A stretch of 64,000 bases of DNA, from positions 1 to 64,000 of the forward strand of contig JAFTPR010000007.1 of assembly GCA_017463145.1 (NCBI GenBank). Direction: 5' to 3'. Both the position numbers and the translations under genes were made by a program. How positions within the stretch are numbered: the stretch's first letter is position 1; every line of letters starts with the position of its first letter. The stretch is from Clostridia bacterium. Its GTDB lineage: Bacteria; Bacillota; Clostridia; Christensenellales; Borkfalkiaceae. This document shows, piece after piece, positions 1 to 8,782 of this stretch. The notes under the pieces are model-generated. The model ran no database searches and had not been told where the DNA came from. It saw only the letters and a program-made list of their open reading frames with translations.

Positions 1-6
1 AAATGC

Positions 7-33
7 TAAACCCCCGATAAACTCGGGGGTTTA
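7..33 (-). terminator. Probable terminator downstream of tRNA-Gly
   Basis: A perfect 11-bp inverted repeat (TAAACCCCCGA / TCGGGGGTTTA) with a 5-base loop sits about 30 bases after the encoded CCA of the tRNA. On the minus strand it is followed by GCATTT and then the window edge, so the U tract cannot be fully judged. The stem is strong. Its role as tRNA terminator is inferred from position, and it could equally serve an incoming plus-strand gene. Confidence 0.6.
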
Positions 34-64
34 GGCTTGGTGCAGTAGATGTCATCACCAATTA

Positions 65-139
65 TGGAGCAGGTGACGAGAGTCGAACTCGCCGGGAACA
101 GCTTGGGAAGCTGCCGCCATACCGCTAGGCGACACCTGC
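65..139 (-). tRNA. tRNA-Gly (anticodon CCC)
   Basis: The minus strand folds into a complete cloverleaf. The 7-bp acceptor is GCAGGTG/CACCTGC, the D arm carries GCGG in its loop, and the anticodon stem GCAGC/GCTGT closes the loop TTCCCAA. The T arm has a TTCGACT loop. The discriminator is U and the 3' CCA is encoded. Anticodon CCC reads glycine codon GGG. The tRNA has its own promoter overlapping the end of the upstream regulator gene and a hairpin terminator downstream, so it is a single-gene unit. Confidence 0.95.
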
Positions 140-180
140 ATCAGGACAGCTTTGCCGTCCATTATGTTTTTAGCTTTTTT

Positions 181-209
181 ATTATACCGCCTTTTGAGGG
201 AAATGTCAA
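181..209 (-). promoter_or_regulatory. Consensus promoter of tRNA-Gly
   Basis: TTGACA and TATAAT are separated by exactly 17 bases on the minus strand. The -35 box overlaps the stop codon of the Fur-family gene. Between -10 and the tRNA lies a 7-bp hairpin (144-160, AAA loop) with no U tract, probably part of the 5' leader removed by RNase P. Confidence 0.85.
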
Positions 210-610
210 CAGTTTTTCCCGCCGTCGGATAAATTTTTCACACATTCTTTGCAAGTCCCGTAAAACTCGATCATATACCCCTCAATCTCGAACCCGTCGC
301 AAGCTTCTGCTTGTAACCCCTCGGAGGGAATCCCTTTTGCTTCCACGTCCGACAGCCTGCCACAGCTCCTACACCGCGCGTGCGCATGCGGCGCAACGTT
401 ATAATCATACCTCGTTTCTTGCCCCGCAAGACGAAGCTCGAGCGCGCGGCCGCTCGTAGAAAAACCGTTTAAAACCCGAAATACCGTCGCGCGGGACACC
501 GTAGGGTACAATTCATGCACCCGACCATATACTTCCGTCGCCGTGGGATGATCGAGAAATTTCAATGCGTCGTATATCACTTGTTTTTGTTTTGTCTGCC
601 GTTCTTGCAC
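206..610 (-). CDS. Fur/PerR-family metal-dependent repressor
   Basis: A 134-residue regulator of the ferric uptake (Fur) superfamily. The N-terminal winged helix (about residues 5-60) contains the typical recognition segment PTVSRATVFRVL. The dimerisation half carries H75-A-H77, followed by two structural zinc pairs, C80xxC83 and C120xxC123. His21 is at the position of an N-terminal metal ligand. It is slightly shorter than most family members (about 140-150). The start is GTG with AGAGGAG eight bases upstream. Whether it senses peroxide (PerR), iron or zinc cannot be told from sequence. It is a single-gene unit behind a perfect -35/17/-10 promoter with a palindrome over the start region, which suggests autoregulation. 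Confidence 0.93.
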   Translation of the reverse strand: MQERQTKQKQVIYDALKFLDHPTATEVYGRVHELYPTVSRATVFRVLNGFSTSGRALELRLAGQETRYDYNVAPHAHARCRSCGRLSDVEAKGIPSEGLQAEACDGFEIEGYMIEFYGTCKECVKNLSDGGKNC

Positions 611-637
611 CTGTTTTCTCCTCTTATTGAGATTGAA

Positions 638-676
638 TACTGATTACAGTATAGCATACAAATATAACTTTGTCAA
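638..676 (-). promoter_or_regulatory. Promoter of the Fur-family gene with overlapping palindrome
   Basis: The minus strand carries TTGACA (671-676), a 17-base spacer and TATACT (648-653). Directly overlapping the -10 and start region is the inverted repeat TACTG-N4-CAGTA (638-651). A site placed like this would block polymerase if bound, so it is a candidate operator for the adjacent repressor. It does not match the classical PerR or Fur box closely, so the binding partner is inferred only. Confidence 0.75.
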
Positions 677-687
677 GAGTTTTTGCA

Positions 688-737
688 AAAAAAACGAAAA
701 AAGACAACCGCCCCGAAATCCGTCTGGATTTCGGGGC
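688..737 (-). terminator. Rho-independent terminator after trxA
   Basis: A perfect 12-bp stem (GCCCCGAAATCC / GGATTTCGGGGC) with a GTCT or AGAC loop is followed on the minus strand by two long T runs. It ends the comM-to-trxA transcription unit. Confidence 0.92.
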
Positions 738-756
738 GCAAACTTTCAAAGATATC

Positions 757-1080
757 TTACAAATTATCCTGCACGAATTTTTCGAGCGTTGCTTCGGGTA
801 CGAACCCAAGGTTATTCGCCGCAGGCTTTCCGTTCTTGAACACGATAATATTGGGAATAGACGAAATGCCATATTTAATTGCCGCGCTTTCACTTGCCTC
901 GTCGTCCACGTCGATCTTGACGAACACCGCCTTATCTTCATACTTATCCGACACCGCCTCAAACACGGGCGCAAGCATTCTGCAAGGACCGCACCAAGTT
1001 GCCCAAAAGTCGCAAAAAACGGGCTTTTCCGATTTTGCAATCAACTCTTCAAGTTCTGCCCCGTTTACATATTTTACCAT
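757..1080 (-). CDS. trxA: Thioredoxin
   Basis: A 107-residue cytoplasmic thioredoxin with the redox motif W29-C30-G-P-C33 and the cis-proline segment SSIPN opposite it. Length and both motifs are standard for TrxA. It reduces protein disulfides such as those of ribonucleotide reductase and peroxiredoxins, using electrons from thioredoxin reductase, which is not in this window. AAGGAGG lies a few bases before the ATG. It is the last gene of the core operon, 12 bases after hisS, with a strong terminator beyond. Position next to a Fur/PerR-type regulator is compatible with a redox role but does not prove a link. Confidence 0.97.
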   Translation of the reverse strand: MVKYVNGAELEELIAKSEKPVFCDFWATWCGPCRMLAPVFEAVSDKYEDKAVFVKIDVDDEASESAAIKYGISSIPNIIVFKNGKPAANNLGFVPEATLEKFVQDNL

Positions 1081-1092
1081 CTTTTTTCCTCC

Positions 1093-2337
1093 TTATTTAA
1101 AATACTCGACGGCGTTTTCAAAAGCCACCTTTTCGCTTTCGCCCGTCGCCATATTTTTTACGTTCATCACGCCCTCGGCAAGCTCATTCCCGCCGATCAC
1201 GGCAACGTATTTTGCGCCAATTTTATCCGCATACTTAAACTGCGCTTTCACCGAGCGTTCCATATGATCGATCTCTGCGAATATGCCGTTTGCACGAAGC
1301 GCCGTCGCCAACGCGAATGCTTTTTTGCGACACTCGCCGTCCATACCCGCAAGGTACACCTTGGGCGTTTCCGGTTGGGGAATGGTTGCTCCACTCTGTT
1401 CCATAACCATCAAAAGCCGTTCTATCCCCGCGCCAAACCCGACTGCGGGAACAGGCGAACCGCCGAGCTGTTCGATCAATCTATCATATCTGCCGCCGCC
1501 GCAAACCGTGCCCTGCGAACCGATAGAAGTGGAAATAAACTCGAACACGGTACGGGTGTAGTAGTCCAAACCACGCACAATGCGGGGATTGATTTTATAA
1601 GATACGCCCGCCAAATCAAGACACTTTTTCAGCTCCTCAAAATGCGTTCCGCACTCGTCGCAGAGATATTCGAGAATGGAGGGCGCGTCCTTGTTGATTT
1701 CCTTGCACGCCTCCTCTTTACAATCGAGCAACCGAAGCGGATTTTTCTCGAAGCGAGCCTTGCAATCGTAGCAAAGCTTATCCAAATGCGGCTCGAAAAA
1801 CGCTTTGAGCGCAGCGTTGAATTTGGCGCGACACGTCGGACAACCGATTGAGTTAATATAAAGCTGCGTTTGTATACCCAACCTTTTAAGCAGCGTATCC
1901 GCAAGCAAAATTACTTCCGCATCCGTCTGCGCGCTCTTTGCGCCAAAAAACTCCACGCCGAATTGGTGAAATTCCCGAAGCCGTCCCGCCTGCGGCCGTT
2001 CGTAACGGAATGCAGGTATGATATAGTACATTTTCGCAGGCAACACGCCGTTTGCCATACCGTTTTCGATAAACGAACGGGCAACCCCTGCCGTACCTTC
2101 GGGTTTGAGGGTAATCGATCTGTCCCCCTTATCCTTAAAGGTATACATTTCTTTGGTTACTACGTCCGTAGTATCGCCTACGCCACGGTGAAACAGCTCC
2201 GTATGCTCAAAAACAGGCGTACGGATTTCTTTGAGATTAAAGAGTTTGGCGACTTCTCTCGCCATACCCTCCACGTATTGCCATTTGTACGATTCCGACG
2301 GCAGAACGTCTTTCGTTCCCTTAGGTATATTTATCAT
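1093..2337 (-). CDS. hisS: Histidyl-tRNA synthetase
   Basis: A 414-residue class II aminoacyl-tRNA synthetase that charges tRNA-His. Visible signatures are the N-terminal PKGTKDVLP, motif 2 around R111 (FRYERPQAGR), the histidine-binding HisA segment R255-G-L-D-Y-Y260, and motif 3 near FGAGIERLL. The insertion domain carries four cysteine pairs (CPTC, CYDC, CKEEAC, CDEC), as seen in Firmicute HisRS. The C-terminal anticodon-binding domain covers roughly the last 90 residues. The start ATG has AGGAAGAG upstream. It follows hslU by 19 bases, so it is part of the core operon. No T-box is seen in front of it. Confidence 0.97.
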   Translation of the reverse strand: MINIPKGTKDVLPSESYKWQYVEGMAREVAKLFNLKEIRTPVFEHTELFHRGVGDTTDVVTKEMYTFKDKGDRSITLKPEGTAGVARSFIENGMANGVLPAKMYYIIPAFRYERPQAGRLREFHQFGVEFFGAKSAQTDAEVILLADTLLKRLGIQTQLYINSIGCPTCRAKFNAALKAFFEPHLDKLCYDCKARFEKNPLRLLDCKEEACKEINKDAPSILEYLCDECGTHFEELKKCLDLAGVSYKINPRIVRGLDYYTRTVFEFISTSIGSQGTVCGGGRYDRLIEQLGGSPVPAVGFGAGIERLLMVMEQSGATIPQPETPKVYLAGMDGECRKKAFALATALRANGIFAEIDHMERSVKAQFKYADKIGAKYVAVIGGNELAEGVMNVKNMATGESEKVAFENAVEYFK

Positions 2338-2356
2338 TTTTCTCTCTTCCTATTCG

Positions 2357-3664
2357 TTATAACACGTATTTTTTCAAATTTCTGTCGCCCGTGAGCTTTT
2401 GCAAATGCTCGTCCACGTAATGCCTGTCGATTTGCAACGTAAACGTGGGATAATCCCCGCCCGCATTAAAGGAAATATCTTCAAGCAGATATTCCATAAC
2501 CGTATGCAGCCGCCTTGCGCCGATATCCTCGGACGTTGTGTTCAGCTCAACGGACACCTCCGCAATTCGCTCGATTGCACCCGCGTCAAACTGCAAGTCG
2601 ATATGATCGACGCTCAAAAGCTGACCGTATTGGAACGTGAGCGAATTTTCCGTTTCCGTCAAGATACGCACAAAATCCTCTTTCGTCAAGCTTTGCAGTT
2701 CCACCGAAACGGGGAATCTGCCCTGCAACTCGGGGATAAGATCCTCTATCGCCGCCACGTGGAACGCACCCGCCGCGATAAAAAGAATAAAGTCCGTTTT
2801 AATCGGTCCGTATTTCGTTACGACCGTCGAGCCCTCGACAATCGGCAAAATATCCCGTTGTACGCCCTCACGCGAAACGTCTGCGCCGCCGCGGTTGCCC
2901 TTGCCCGCAATCTTGTCTATCTCGTCGATAAACACGATACCGTCGTTTTCCGCGCGGAAAAGCGCCTCGCTTTTAATGGCGTCCTCGTCCAACAGCTTGC
3001 CCGATTCCTCTTCCAAGACAATTTGGAACGCTTCCTTGACGGGGAAACGGCGTTTTTTCTTCTTCTGCGGGAGCATATCCCCGAAAATAGAACCGATGGA
3101 AATTGCCGCGCCACCAGGGATAAGTTCCATCGGCTGGGAAACGTCCAACACCTCCATTTCGATTGCCACGTTGTCGTACAACCCCTTGCGCAAGCCCTCT
3201 AAAAGATTCGCCTCGAATACTTCTTTGGCAAGTTCGCCCTTTTCTTCCTTTTTCGCTTCGGCAAGCGCTTTGACAATGCGCTTTTCCGTAGCGACAGTTG
3301 CCTTTGCCTTGACCTCTTCTTCCTTTTCCGCTTTCACGAGCCTGTACGCACATTCCGCAAGGTCGCGGATCATACCCTCGACGTCCTTACCGACGTACCC
3401 TACTTCCGTATATTTCGTGGCTTCAACCTTGACAAACGGCGCTTTGACGAGCTTAGCAAGCCTGCGGGCAATCTCTGTTTTACCCACGCCCGTAGGTCCT
3501 TTCATAATGATATTTTTCGGCGTGATTTCCTCACGGATTTCAACGGGGAGCTGCGCCCGACGGTAGCGGTTTCTCAAAGCGATCGCCACCGCCTTTTTCG
3601 CGTCGTCCTGCCCAATAATGTATTTATCCAATCTGTTGACTATCTGTTTCGGCGACAAATCCAT
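2357..3664 (-). CDS. hslU: ATP-dependent protease ATPase subunit HslU (ClpY)
   Basis: A 435-residue AAA+ unfoldase that caps the HslV peptidase and feeds it substrates. Walker A is G56-PTGVGKT-63. The intermediate (I) domain, rich in K/E, covers about residues 105-240. Walker B with DE follows at 243-250 (IVFIDEIDK), and the C-terminal end KKYVL resembles the tail that docks into HslV. The I domain is somewhat shorter than in the roughly 440-465-residue homologues. The start ATG is four bases after the hslV stop and its AAGGAGG lies inside the end of hslV, so the two subunits are translationally linked. Confidence 0.97.
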   Translation of the reverse strand: MDLSPKQIVNRLDKYIIGQDDAKKAVAIALRNRYRRAQLPVEIREEITPKNIIMKGPTGVGKTEIARRLAKLVKAPFVKVEATKYTEVGYVGKDVEGMIRDLAECAYRLVKAEKEEEVKAKATVATEKRIVKALAEAKKEEKGELAKEVFEANLLEGLRKGLYDNVAIEMEVLDVSQPMELIPGGAAISIGSIFGDMLPQKKKKRRFPVKEAFQIVLEEESGKLLDEDAIKSEALFRAENDGIVFIDEIDKIAGKGNRGGADVSREGVQRDILPIVEGSTVVTKYGPIKTDFILFIAAGAFHVAAIEDLIPELQGRFPVSVELQSLTKEDFVRILTETENSLTFQYGQLLSVDHIDLQFDAGAIERIAEVSVELNTTSEDIGARRLHTVMEYLLEDISFNAGGDYPTFTLQIDRHYVDEHLQKLTGDRNLKKYVL

Positions 3665-3667
3665 ATC

Positions 3668-4264
3668 CTACGCCTCCTTGCTTGCCCGTTTTTTCGTTTT
3701 TGCGGGGGGCGTGTCCGCGTTCAACGCTTTTCCAACCGTTTCCAAACGGATATTGTCGTTGGTAAAAACGCAAATTTCCGAAGCGATTTTCAGCGCCTTT
3801 TTTGCTATGGTCGGCGCGTCGTAGTCCGTTTCTTGATACAAAGCTCTTGCCGCCGCAAGCGCGTAATTGCCGCCGCTCCCGATTGCGCAAACGCCCTCGT
3901 CCGGCTCGATTACCTCGCCCGTACCCGAAAGAATCAACAGCGTGTTCTCGTCGGCGGTAATCATCATAGCGTCCAACTTTCTGCCAACCTTGTCGTTTCT
4001 CCAAAGCTCGGCAAGCTCCACCGCAGACCGCATCAAGTTACCCGCAAATTTATTGAGCATACCCTCAAAGCGTTCGGTAAGTGCAAACGCGTCCGTGACC
4101 GAACCTGCAAAGCCCAAAATGACCTTGCCGCCGTAAATGCGGCGCACCTTGATCGCCGTATTTTTGAAAATGACCGATTCTCCCATCGTGACCTGCCCGT
4201 CGCCCGCTATCGCGGTGATACCGTCCTTTTTGACGGCGCAGATCGTCGTTCCTCTGAATTCCAT
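3668..4264 (-). CDS. hslV: ATP-dependent protease peptidase subunit HslV (ClpQ)
   Basis: A 198-residue proteasome-type peptidase that assembles with HslU. After a short MEFRG leader comes TT (T6-T7), so the catalytic N-terminal threonine is expected to be exposed by removing five residues. [10 protein letters not shown] and the [14 protein letters not shown] segment are family hallmarks. The C-terminus carries about 20 extra residues rich in K, A and T (ending KKRASKEA) beyond the usual end, of unknown purpose. It lies between trmFO and hslU in the order known from Bacillus, except that the xerC/codV gene normally between them is missing. Confidence 0.97.
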   Translation of the reverse strand: MEFRGTTICAVKKDGITAIAGDGQVTMGESVIFKNTAIKVRRIYGGKVILGFAGSVTDAFALTERFEGMLNKFAGNLMRSAVELAELWRNDKVGRKLDAMMITADENTLLILSGTGEVIEPDEGVCAIGSGGNYALAAARALYQETDYDAPTIAKKALKIASEICVFTNDNIRLETVGKALNADTPPAKTKKRASKEA

Positions 4265-4269
4265 AGTAC

Positions 4270-5574
4270 TTATTCCTTTACGATATTTTGCAAAGCCCTT
4301 TGCGCAAGCGCTTTGTATCTTTCCTTTTTATCCCGTATACGCATAGGCAACGGCAACAAAATGCCGAAGTTTGCATTCATGGGCTGAAAGTCTTTCGTCG
4401 GGGTGGATATATGCGTTTGCAACGCGCCGCATACCGTGGTATTATCAAACGTCCGTCTTTGCTTTCCCGCAAGCTCGTCGGCAATGGCAATCGCCGCCAA
4501 AAGCCCGCTCATGGCACTTTCAACGTAACCCTCTACGCCCGTAATCTGTCCTGCAAAAAAGAGCCTTTTATTATTCTTAACCGAAAAATCCCGATTTAAA
4601 ACATTCGGGGAGTCGATATACGTATTTCTATGCATCACGCCATAACGCAAAAACTCCGCCTCCCGCAACGCAGGGATAAGGGAAAACACCCTTTTTTGTT
4701 CGGGAAATTTCAAATTCGTTTGAAAACCGACCAGATTATAGCACGTACCCGCCCCGTTTTCCTTGCGCAGTTGCAACACCGCATAGGGACGAACGCCGTT
4801 TTCGTCGGACAACCCCACGGGTTTGAGCGTACCGAAACGGAGCGTATCTCTGCCCCGAGAAGCCATGACCTCTATCGGCATACAGCCCTCGAAAATTTCG
4901 CCCTTTTCAAATTCGTGCAAATGCGCGCGCTCGGCGTTTAACAGCTCGTCCACAAAAGTATAATATTCCTCTTTGGTCAGCGGGCAGTTGATATAATCGC
5001 CCGTACCCTTGCCGTATCTGTCGCCCGTAAACGCCTTAGTCAAATCTATGCTCTCTGCGGACACAATCGGCGCGGACGCGTCGAAAAAATGTAAGCCGCC
5101 GCCAAACTTCTTTTGTATATCCTCGGAAAGCGCTTCTGAAGTGAGCGGGCCTGTTGCAATAATCACATACCTGCCCCCGCCCTTTTCCGTATCGGGGATT
5201 GTTTCCGCTTCCCGATTTTCAATCGTAAGCGCAGGTAAGCTTTTGAGTTTTTCCGTGATATACGCCGAAAATTGCTCCCGATCGACGGCAAGCGCCGCCC
5301 CTGCGGGCACACTCGTTTTGTCCGCCGCCTCAATCACGAGCGAACCAAGCCTGCGCATTTCCTCTTTCAAAAGTCCGCAAGCGTTGGCATACATATCGTT
5401 GCTTTTGAGCGAGTTGGAGCAGACAAGTTCCGCAAACCCCTCGCTCTCGTGCGCAGGAGAAAACTTTTTCGGCTTCATCTCGATCAACGTCGTTTTTATC
5501 CCGCGGCTTGCAAGATAATACGCCGCTTCACTCCCTGCAAGTCCCCCGCCCACGACGATTACTTGTTCTTCCAT
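4270..5574 (-). CDS. trmFO: tRNA (uracil-54-C5)-methyltransferase, folate/FAD-dependent
   Basis: A 434-residue flavoprotein that makes ribothymidine-54 in the T loop of tRNA, using methylene-tetrahydrofolate as methyl donor and FADH2 as reductant. The FAD dinucleotide motif [12 protein letters not shown] is at the N-terminus, followed by the TrmFO-specific CSNSLKSND and the [17 protein letters not shown] segment near the C-terminus. A TTG lies in frame upstream, but the ATG used here has GAGG seven bases before it and follows the topA stop by 11 bases. It is part of the conserved topA–trmFO–hslVU block. Confidence 0.96.
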   Translation of the reverse strand: MEEQVIVVGGGLAGSEAAYYLASRGIKTTLIEMKPKKFSPAHESEGFAELVCSNSLKSNDMYANACGLLKEEMRRLGSLVIEAADKTSVPAGAALAVDREQFSAYITEKLKSLPALTIENREAETIPDTEKGGGRYVIIATGPLTSEALSEDIQKKFGGGLHFFDASAPIVSAESIDLTKAFTGDRYGKGTGDYINCPLTKEEYYTFVDELLNAERAHLHEFEKGEIFEGCMPIEVMASRGRDTLRFGTLKPVGLSDENGVRPYAVLQLRKENGAGTCYNLVGFQTNLKFPEQKRVFSLIPALREAEFLRYGVMHRNTYIDSPNVLNRDFSVKNNKRLFFAGQITGVEGYVESAMSGLLAAIAIADELAGKQRRTFDNTTVCGALQTHISTPTKDFQPMNANFGILLPLPMRIRDKKERYKALAQRALQNIVKE

Positions 5575-5585
5575 TGTTCGCCTCG

Positions 5586-7877
5586 TCAATCGTAAATCGG
5601 TTCGTCGGGAGGCGGGAAGTCGAAATCGTCGTCAAACACGGGCAAATTCGCCTTGGGCGCTTCGCCCTTGACTTTATACGAACATTCCTTATTCGAGCAT
5701 TTTACGCCCCCTCTGCCCGCCTTGATCAGCGGACTGTTGCAATCGGGGCAACGTTCGCCCGTCGTCACGTCCCAGCTCATAAATTTACAGTCGGGATAGC
5801 CCAAACAGCTATAATACGTCTTGCCTTTTTTAGACTTGCGCACAGTCATATCCGCGCCGCAGTCGGGGCATTTGCCCGCAAGCTTGGGTTCTTCGTCCGT
5901 AGGCATAGACATAGTAGACTTGCAATCGGGATAGCTGGGACAAGCGAGGAATTTTCCAAATTTTCCGCTCTTGACCACCATATTTTCCCCGCATTTGGGG
6001 CAGCGTACGGAGGAAATTTCCGTTTCGCTCTCGCTGACGATATTTCTACATTCGGGATAGTTCGAGCAAGCGAGATACTTCCCGAATTTCCCCATTCTGC
6101 GAAGCATAAAATGCCCGCACTTACCGCAAACCTCTTGTGTCAACTCGTCGCCGTACGAGGAAGCGGAGCGCAAATTCTTTTCAAAGCCGGGGTAGAAATC
6201 CCCAATGACCTGATGCCATACCACGCCGCCCTCTTCGATATCGTCCAGCTTATTTTCCATACCCGCCGTAAAGCCCACGTCCATAACGTCTTGGAAGCAT
6301 TTTACGAGCATATCCACTACGTCGTACGCAACGGCAGTAGGGATCATATACTTCCCGTCCTTTTTCACGTACTTTTGCATAAGCTTGGAAATAATCGTCG
6401 CATACGTAGAAGGTCTGCCAATCCCTTTTTCTTCCATTGCCTTTACAATGGAAGCGTCCGTATACCGCATAGGCGGTTTGGTAAATTTCTGTTCCTTTTG
6501 CATAGACACGAGGTCTAAGGTATCCCCCTCATTCAAATCGGGCAACAGCTTGGCAAGATCAATGGAATCCTCGTCCTCTTTTCTTGCGGAAACGTCTTGA
6601 TATACGGCGGTAAAGCCCGCAAACAACAACACCTTGCCGCTTGCCTTGAAAATATACCCGCTGTTATCAATCTCCATTTGCGCGCTGTTGTATTTTGCTT
6701 CCGCCATCTGCGAAGCAAGGAAACGCTCGTAGATGAGCTTGTAAAGCGCGAAATGCTTTCTGTCCAAAAGCGTTTTTGCCTTATCGGGCGACATATCCAT
6801 ATCGATTGGACGAATGGCTTCGTGCGCGTCCTGCGCGCCCTTTTTCGAGGCATAATAGTTGGGTTTTTCAGGCGCATACTCCTCGCCGTACACCTTGCGG
6901 ATACGCTCCAACGCCTTTTCCTGCGCTTCCTTGGAAACACGGACGGAGTCCGTACGCATATACGTAATGAAAGCGATATGGTCGCCGTTCCCCGTTTCGA
7001 TACCCTCGTAAAGGTGTTGAGCAAGCTGCATGGTTTCAGGCGCGGTGAAGCCGAGCTTCGTGGAAGCGTCCTGTTGCAGCGAGCTTGTCGTGAACGGTGC
7101 GGGCGCGTGCGATTTCACTACGCTCTTTTTCACTTTCGATACGATAAACGCGCCCCGTTCAATCGCCTCCAACACCGCCGCCGTTTCCTCTGCGGAAGCG
7201 GGTTTGTATTTCTTCGTACCCTTCTTTTCGAGCAACGCTTTAAACGGCGCGTACTTTTGCGGTTTATCCCGCAGTTCCGCCGTCAAATTCCAATACTCCT
7301 GCGGTACGAACGCCGCAATCTCCCGTTCCCGTTCCACAATCAGACGGAGCGCAACGGACTGCACCCGCCCGCCCGAAAGCGTACGTTTGCCGTTGCCGTT
7401 CTTATCTTCTATCTTATGATTGAGGAGCGTCGAAAGTTTGTATCCCACAAGTCTGTCCAACACACGGCGCGCTTGTTGCGCGTCCACAAGATTGTAATCG
7501 ATCTTGCGGGGCGTTTTCAGCGCGTTTTCTATGGCGCGTTGAGAAACCTCGTTGAACTCGATACGGTTGTCCCCGTTTTCATCTAACCCAAGCACCGTCT
7601 GCAAATGCCATGCAATCGCCTCTCCCTCGCGGTCGGGGTCGGTTGCGAGATACACACGGTCGGCGCGCTTGGTCGCTTCCGTCAAACGGCGGATAACGTC
7701 CTCTTTACCCTCGGAGTTGACGTACTTCGGCTCGAAATTGTTTTTGATATCCACGCCGAGCGTATGCACGGGTAAGTCGCGGATATGACCCGCCGAAGCG
7801 TCTACCCGATACTTTCCTTTGAGATACTTGGTGATAGTTTTCGCCTTGGAAGGCGACTCTACGATAATTAAATCCAT
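5586..7877 (-). CDS. topA: DNA topoisomerase I (type IA)
   Basis: A 763-residue enzyme that relaxes negative supercoils. The TOPRIM domain is at the N-terminus, with VESPSKAKTI and the metal-binding D80-P-D82-R-E-G-E86. The active-site tyrosine is Y306 in TYMRTDS. The C-terminal quarter contains four zinc-ribbon modules: three CxxC…C-x4-C fingers (CGKCG, CPKCG, CPDCG) and a fourth, shorter CPDC…CSNKEC. It ends in an acidic, proline-rich tail (FDDDFDFPPPDEP). The length is usual for Firmicutes. It starts 34 bases after dprA and is co-transcribed with it. Confidence 0.97.
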   Translation of the reverse strand: MDLIIVESPSKAKTITKYLKGKYRVDASAGHIRDLPVHTLGVDIKNNFEPKYVNSEGKEDVIRRLTEATKRADRVYLATDPDREGEAIAWHLQTVLGLDENGDNRIEFNEVSQRAIENALKTPRKIDYNLVDAQQARRVLDRLVGYKLSTLLNHKIEDKNGNGKRTLSGGRVQSVALRLIVEREREIAAFVPQEYWNLTAELRDKPQKYAPFKALLEKKGTKKYKPASAEETAAVLEAIERGAFIVSKVKKSVVKSHAPAPFTTSSLQQDASTKLGFTAPETMQLAQHLYEGIETGNGDHIAFITYMRTDSVRVSKEAQEKALERIRKVYGEEYAPEKPNYYASKKGAQDAHEAIRPIDMDMSPDKAKTLLDRKHFALYKLIYERFLASQMAEAKYNSAQMEIDNSGYIFKASGKVLLFAGFTAVYQDVSARKEDEDSIDLAKLLPDLNEGDTLDLVSMQKEQKFTKPPMRYTDASIVKAMEEKGIGRPSTYATIISKLMQKYVKKDGKYMIPTAVAYDVVDMLVKCFQDVMDVGFTAGMENKLDDIEEGGVVWHQVIGDFYPGFEKNLRSASSYGDELTQEVCGKCGHFMLRRMGKFGKYLACSNYPECRNIVSESETEISSVRCPKCGENMVVKSGKFGKFLACPSYPDCKSTMSMPTDEEPKLAGKCPDCGADMTVRKSKKGKTYYSCLGYPDCKFMSWDVTTGERCPDCNSPLIKAGRGGVKCSNKECSYKVKGEAPKANLPVFDDDFDFPPPDEPIYD

Positions 7878-7911
7878 TTGCTGTTCCTTTATATAGACTT
7901 AAAATATTTTT

Positions 7912-8769
7912 CTAAATGATTGTGTAACGGTTTGCTCCAAGCGAGAGCACCGCTCCCTTTACCTCTAACGAAGCGAGTATGCCCTTCGCCTTGAATATGG
8001 GTATACCCGCGCGTTCGGCAACGGCGGCAGCATGCGCCTCGCCCGTTTCTTGCAACGCTCGGTACATAGCCTCTTCGTCCGCAGTAAGAACGAGCGGCGG
8101 TTTTTCCGCCTGCGCCTCCATACCCAGCCTTTCAAACACGTCGTTTGCATTTTCCACAAGATACGCGCCCTCTTTGATGAGGCGGTTACACCCCGCCCCC
8201 ACGGGCGAATTGGGCGCATACGGCAACGCAAAGAGGGGTTTACCCTGTTTTTTCGTGTATTTGCCTGTTATGAGCGCGCCGCTCTTTTCCCCTGCCGAGA
8301 GAACAAGCGTTCCCTTGCCGAGCGCCGCGAGCAATTTATTCCTGTATTCGTACGAAAAATTCCGTACCGGCGTATCGAACGAGTGCGGAGAAAGCACCAA
8401 ACCCCGTTTCGCCACGCGTTCGAGTACTTCCCAATTCCCCTGCGGCACGGCGGCAAATCCACCTGCAAGCACGCAAATCACGTTCCCGCTGCCCGCAAGC
8501 GCGCCCTCAATGGCGGCGGTATCCCCGCCCTCGGCAGTACCCGTGATTACCGCGAACGAATACGAAAGCGCTTTGGATATCTCCTTGCCAAGCTTCGTCG
8601 CCACAGCGTTTGCTGTGCGCGAACCCACTACGGTAAATTTTCTCGCGGTAAGAAGTGCAACTCTCCCAACGGCATACACCTGTTGCGGTTTATCGGGAAG
8701 CGACTGCCATTCCGCAGGATATGCGGGCGAACCGACCTCTATTGTTTGTATATCGTTTGCCTTAATCAT
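7912..8769 (-). CDS. dprA: DNA-processing protein DprA (Smf)
   Basis: A 285-residue Rossmann-like protein of the DprA/Smf family, which loads RecA on incoming single-stranded DNA during transformation. Seen are VVGSRTANAVAT, the ITGTAEGGDTAAIEGAL segment (typical members have SGLARGID), SGALIT, and the C-terminal winged helix of about 60 residues. It lacks the N-terminal helical domain of many members, making it shorter than the usual 290-370. The variant EGGDTAA motif makes it a divergent member. It lies between comM and topA as in many Firmicutes, and pairing with ComM supports a role in DNA uptake and integration. Confidence 0.9.
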   Translation of the reverse strand: MIKANDIQTIEVGSPAYPAEWQSLPDKPQQVYAVGRVALLTARKFTVVGSRTANAVATKLGKEISKALSYSFAVITGTAEGGDTAAIEGALAGSGNVICVLAGGFAAVPQGNWEVLERVAKRGLVLSPHSFDTPVRNFSYEYRNKLLAALGKGTLVLSAGEKSGALITGKYTKKQGKPLFALPYAPNSPVGAGCNRLIKEGAYLVENANDVFERLGMEAQAEKPPLVLTADEEAMYRALQETGEAHAAAVAERAGIPIFKAKGILASLEVKGAVLSLGANRYTII

Positions 8770-8782
8770 ACGCCGTCAGTTC

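Noticed and set aside
670..1851. A long plus-strand open frame of 393 codons opposite trxA and hisS
   Set aside because: It is the complementary-strand shadow of two clear genes, with an arginine/histidine-rich composition and no ribosome binding site. The same applies to other long plus-strand frames, for example 5508-6518, 18977-20080 and 55808-57358.
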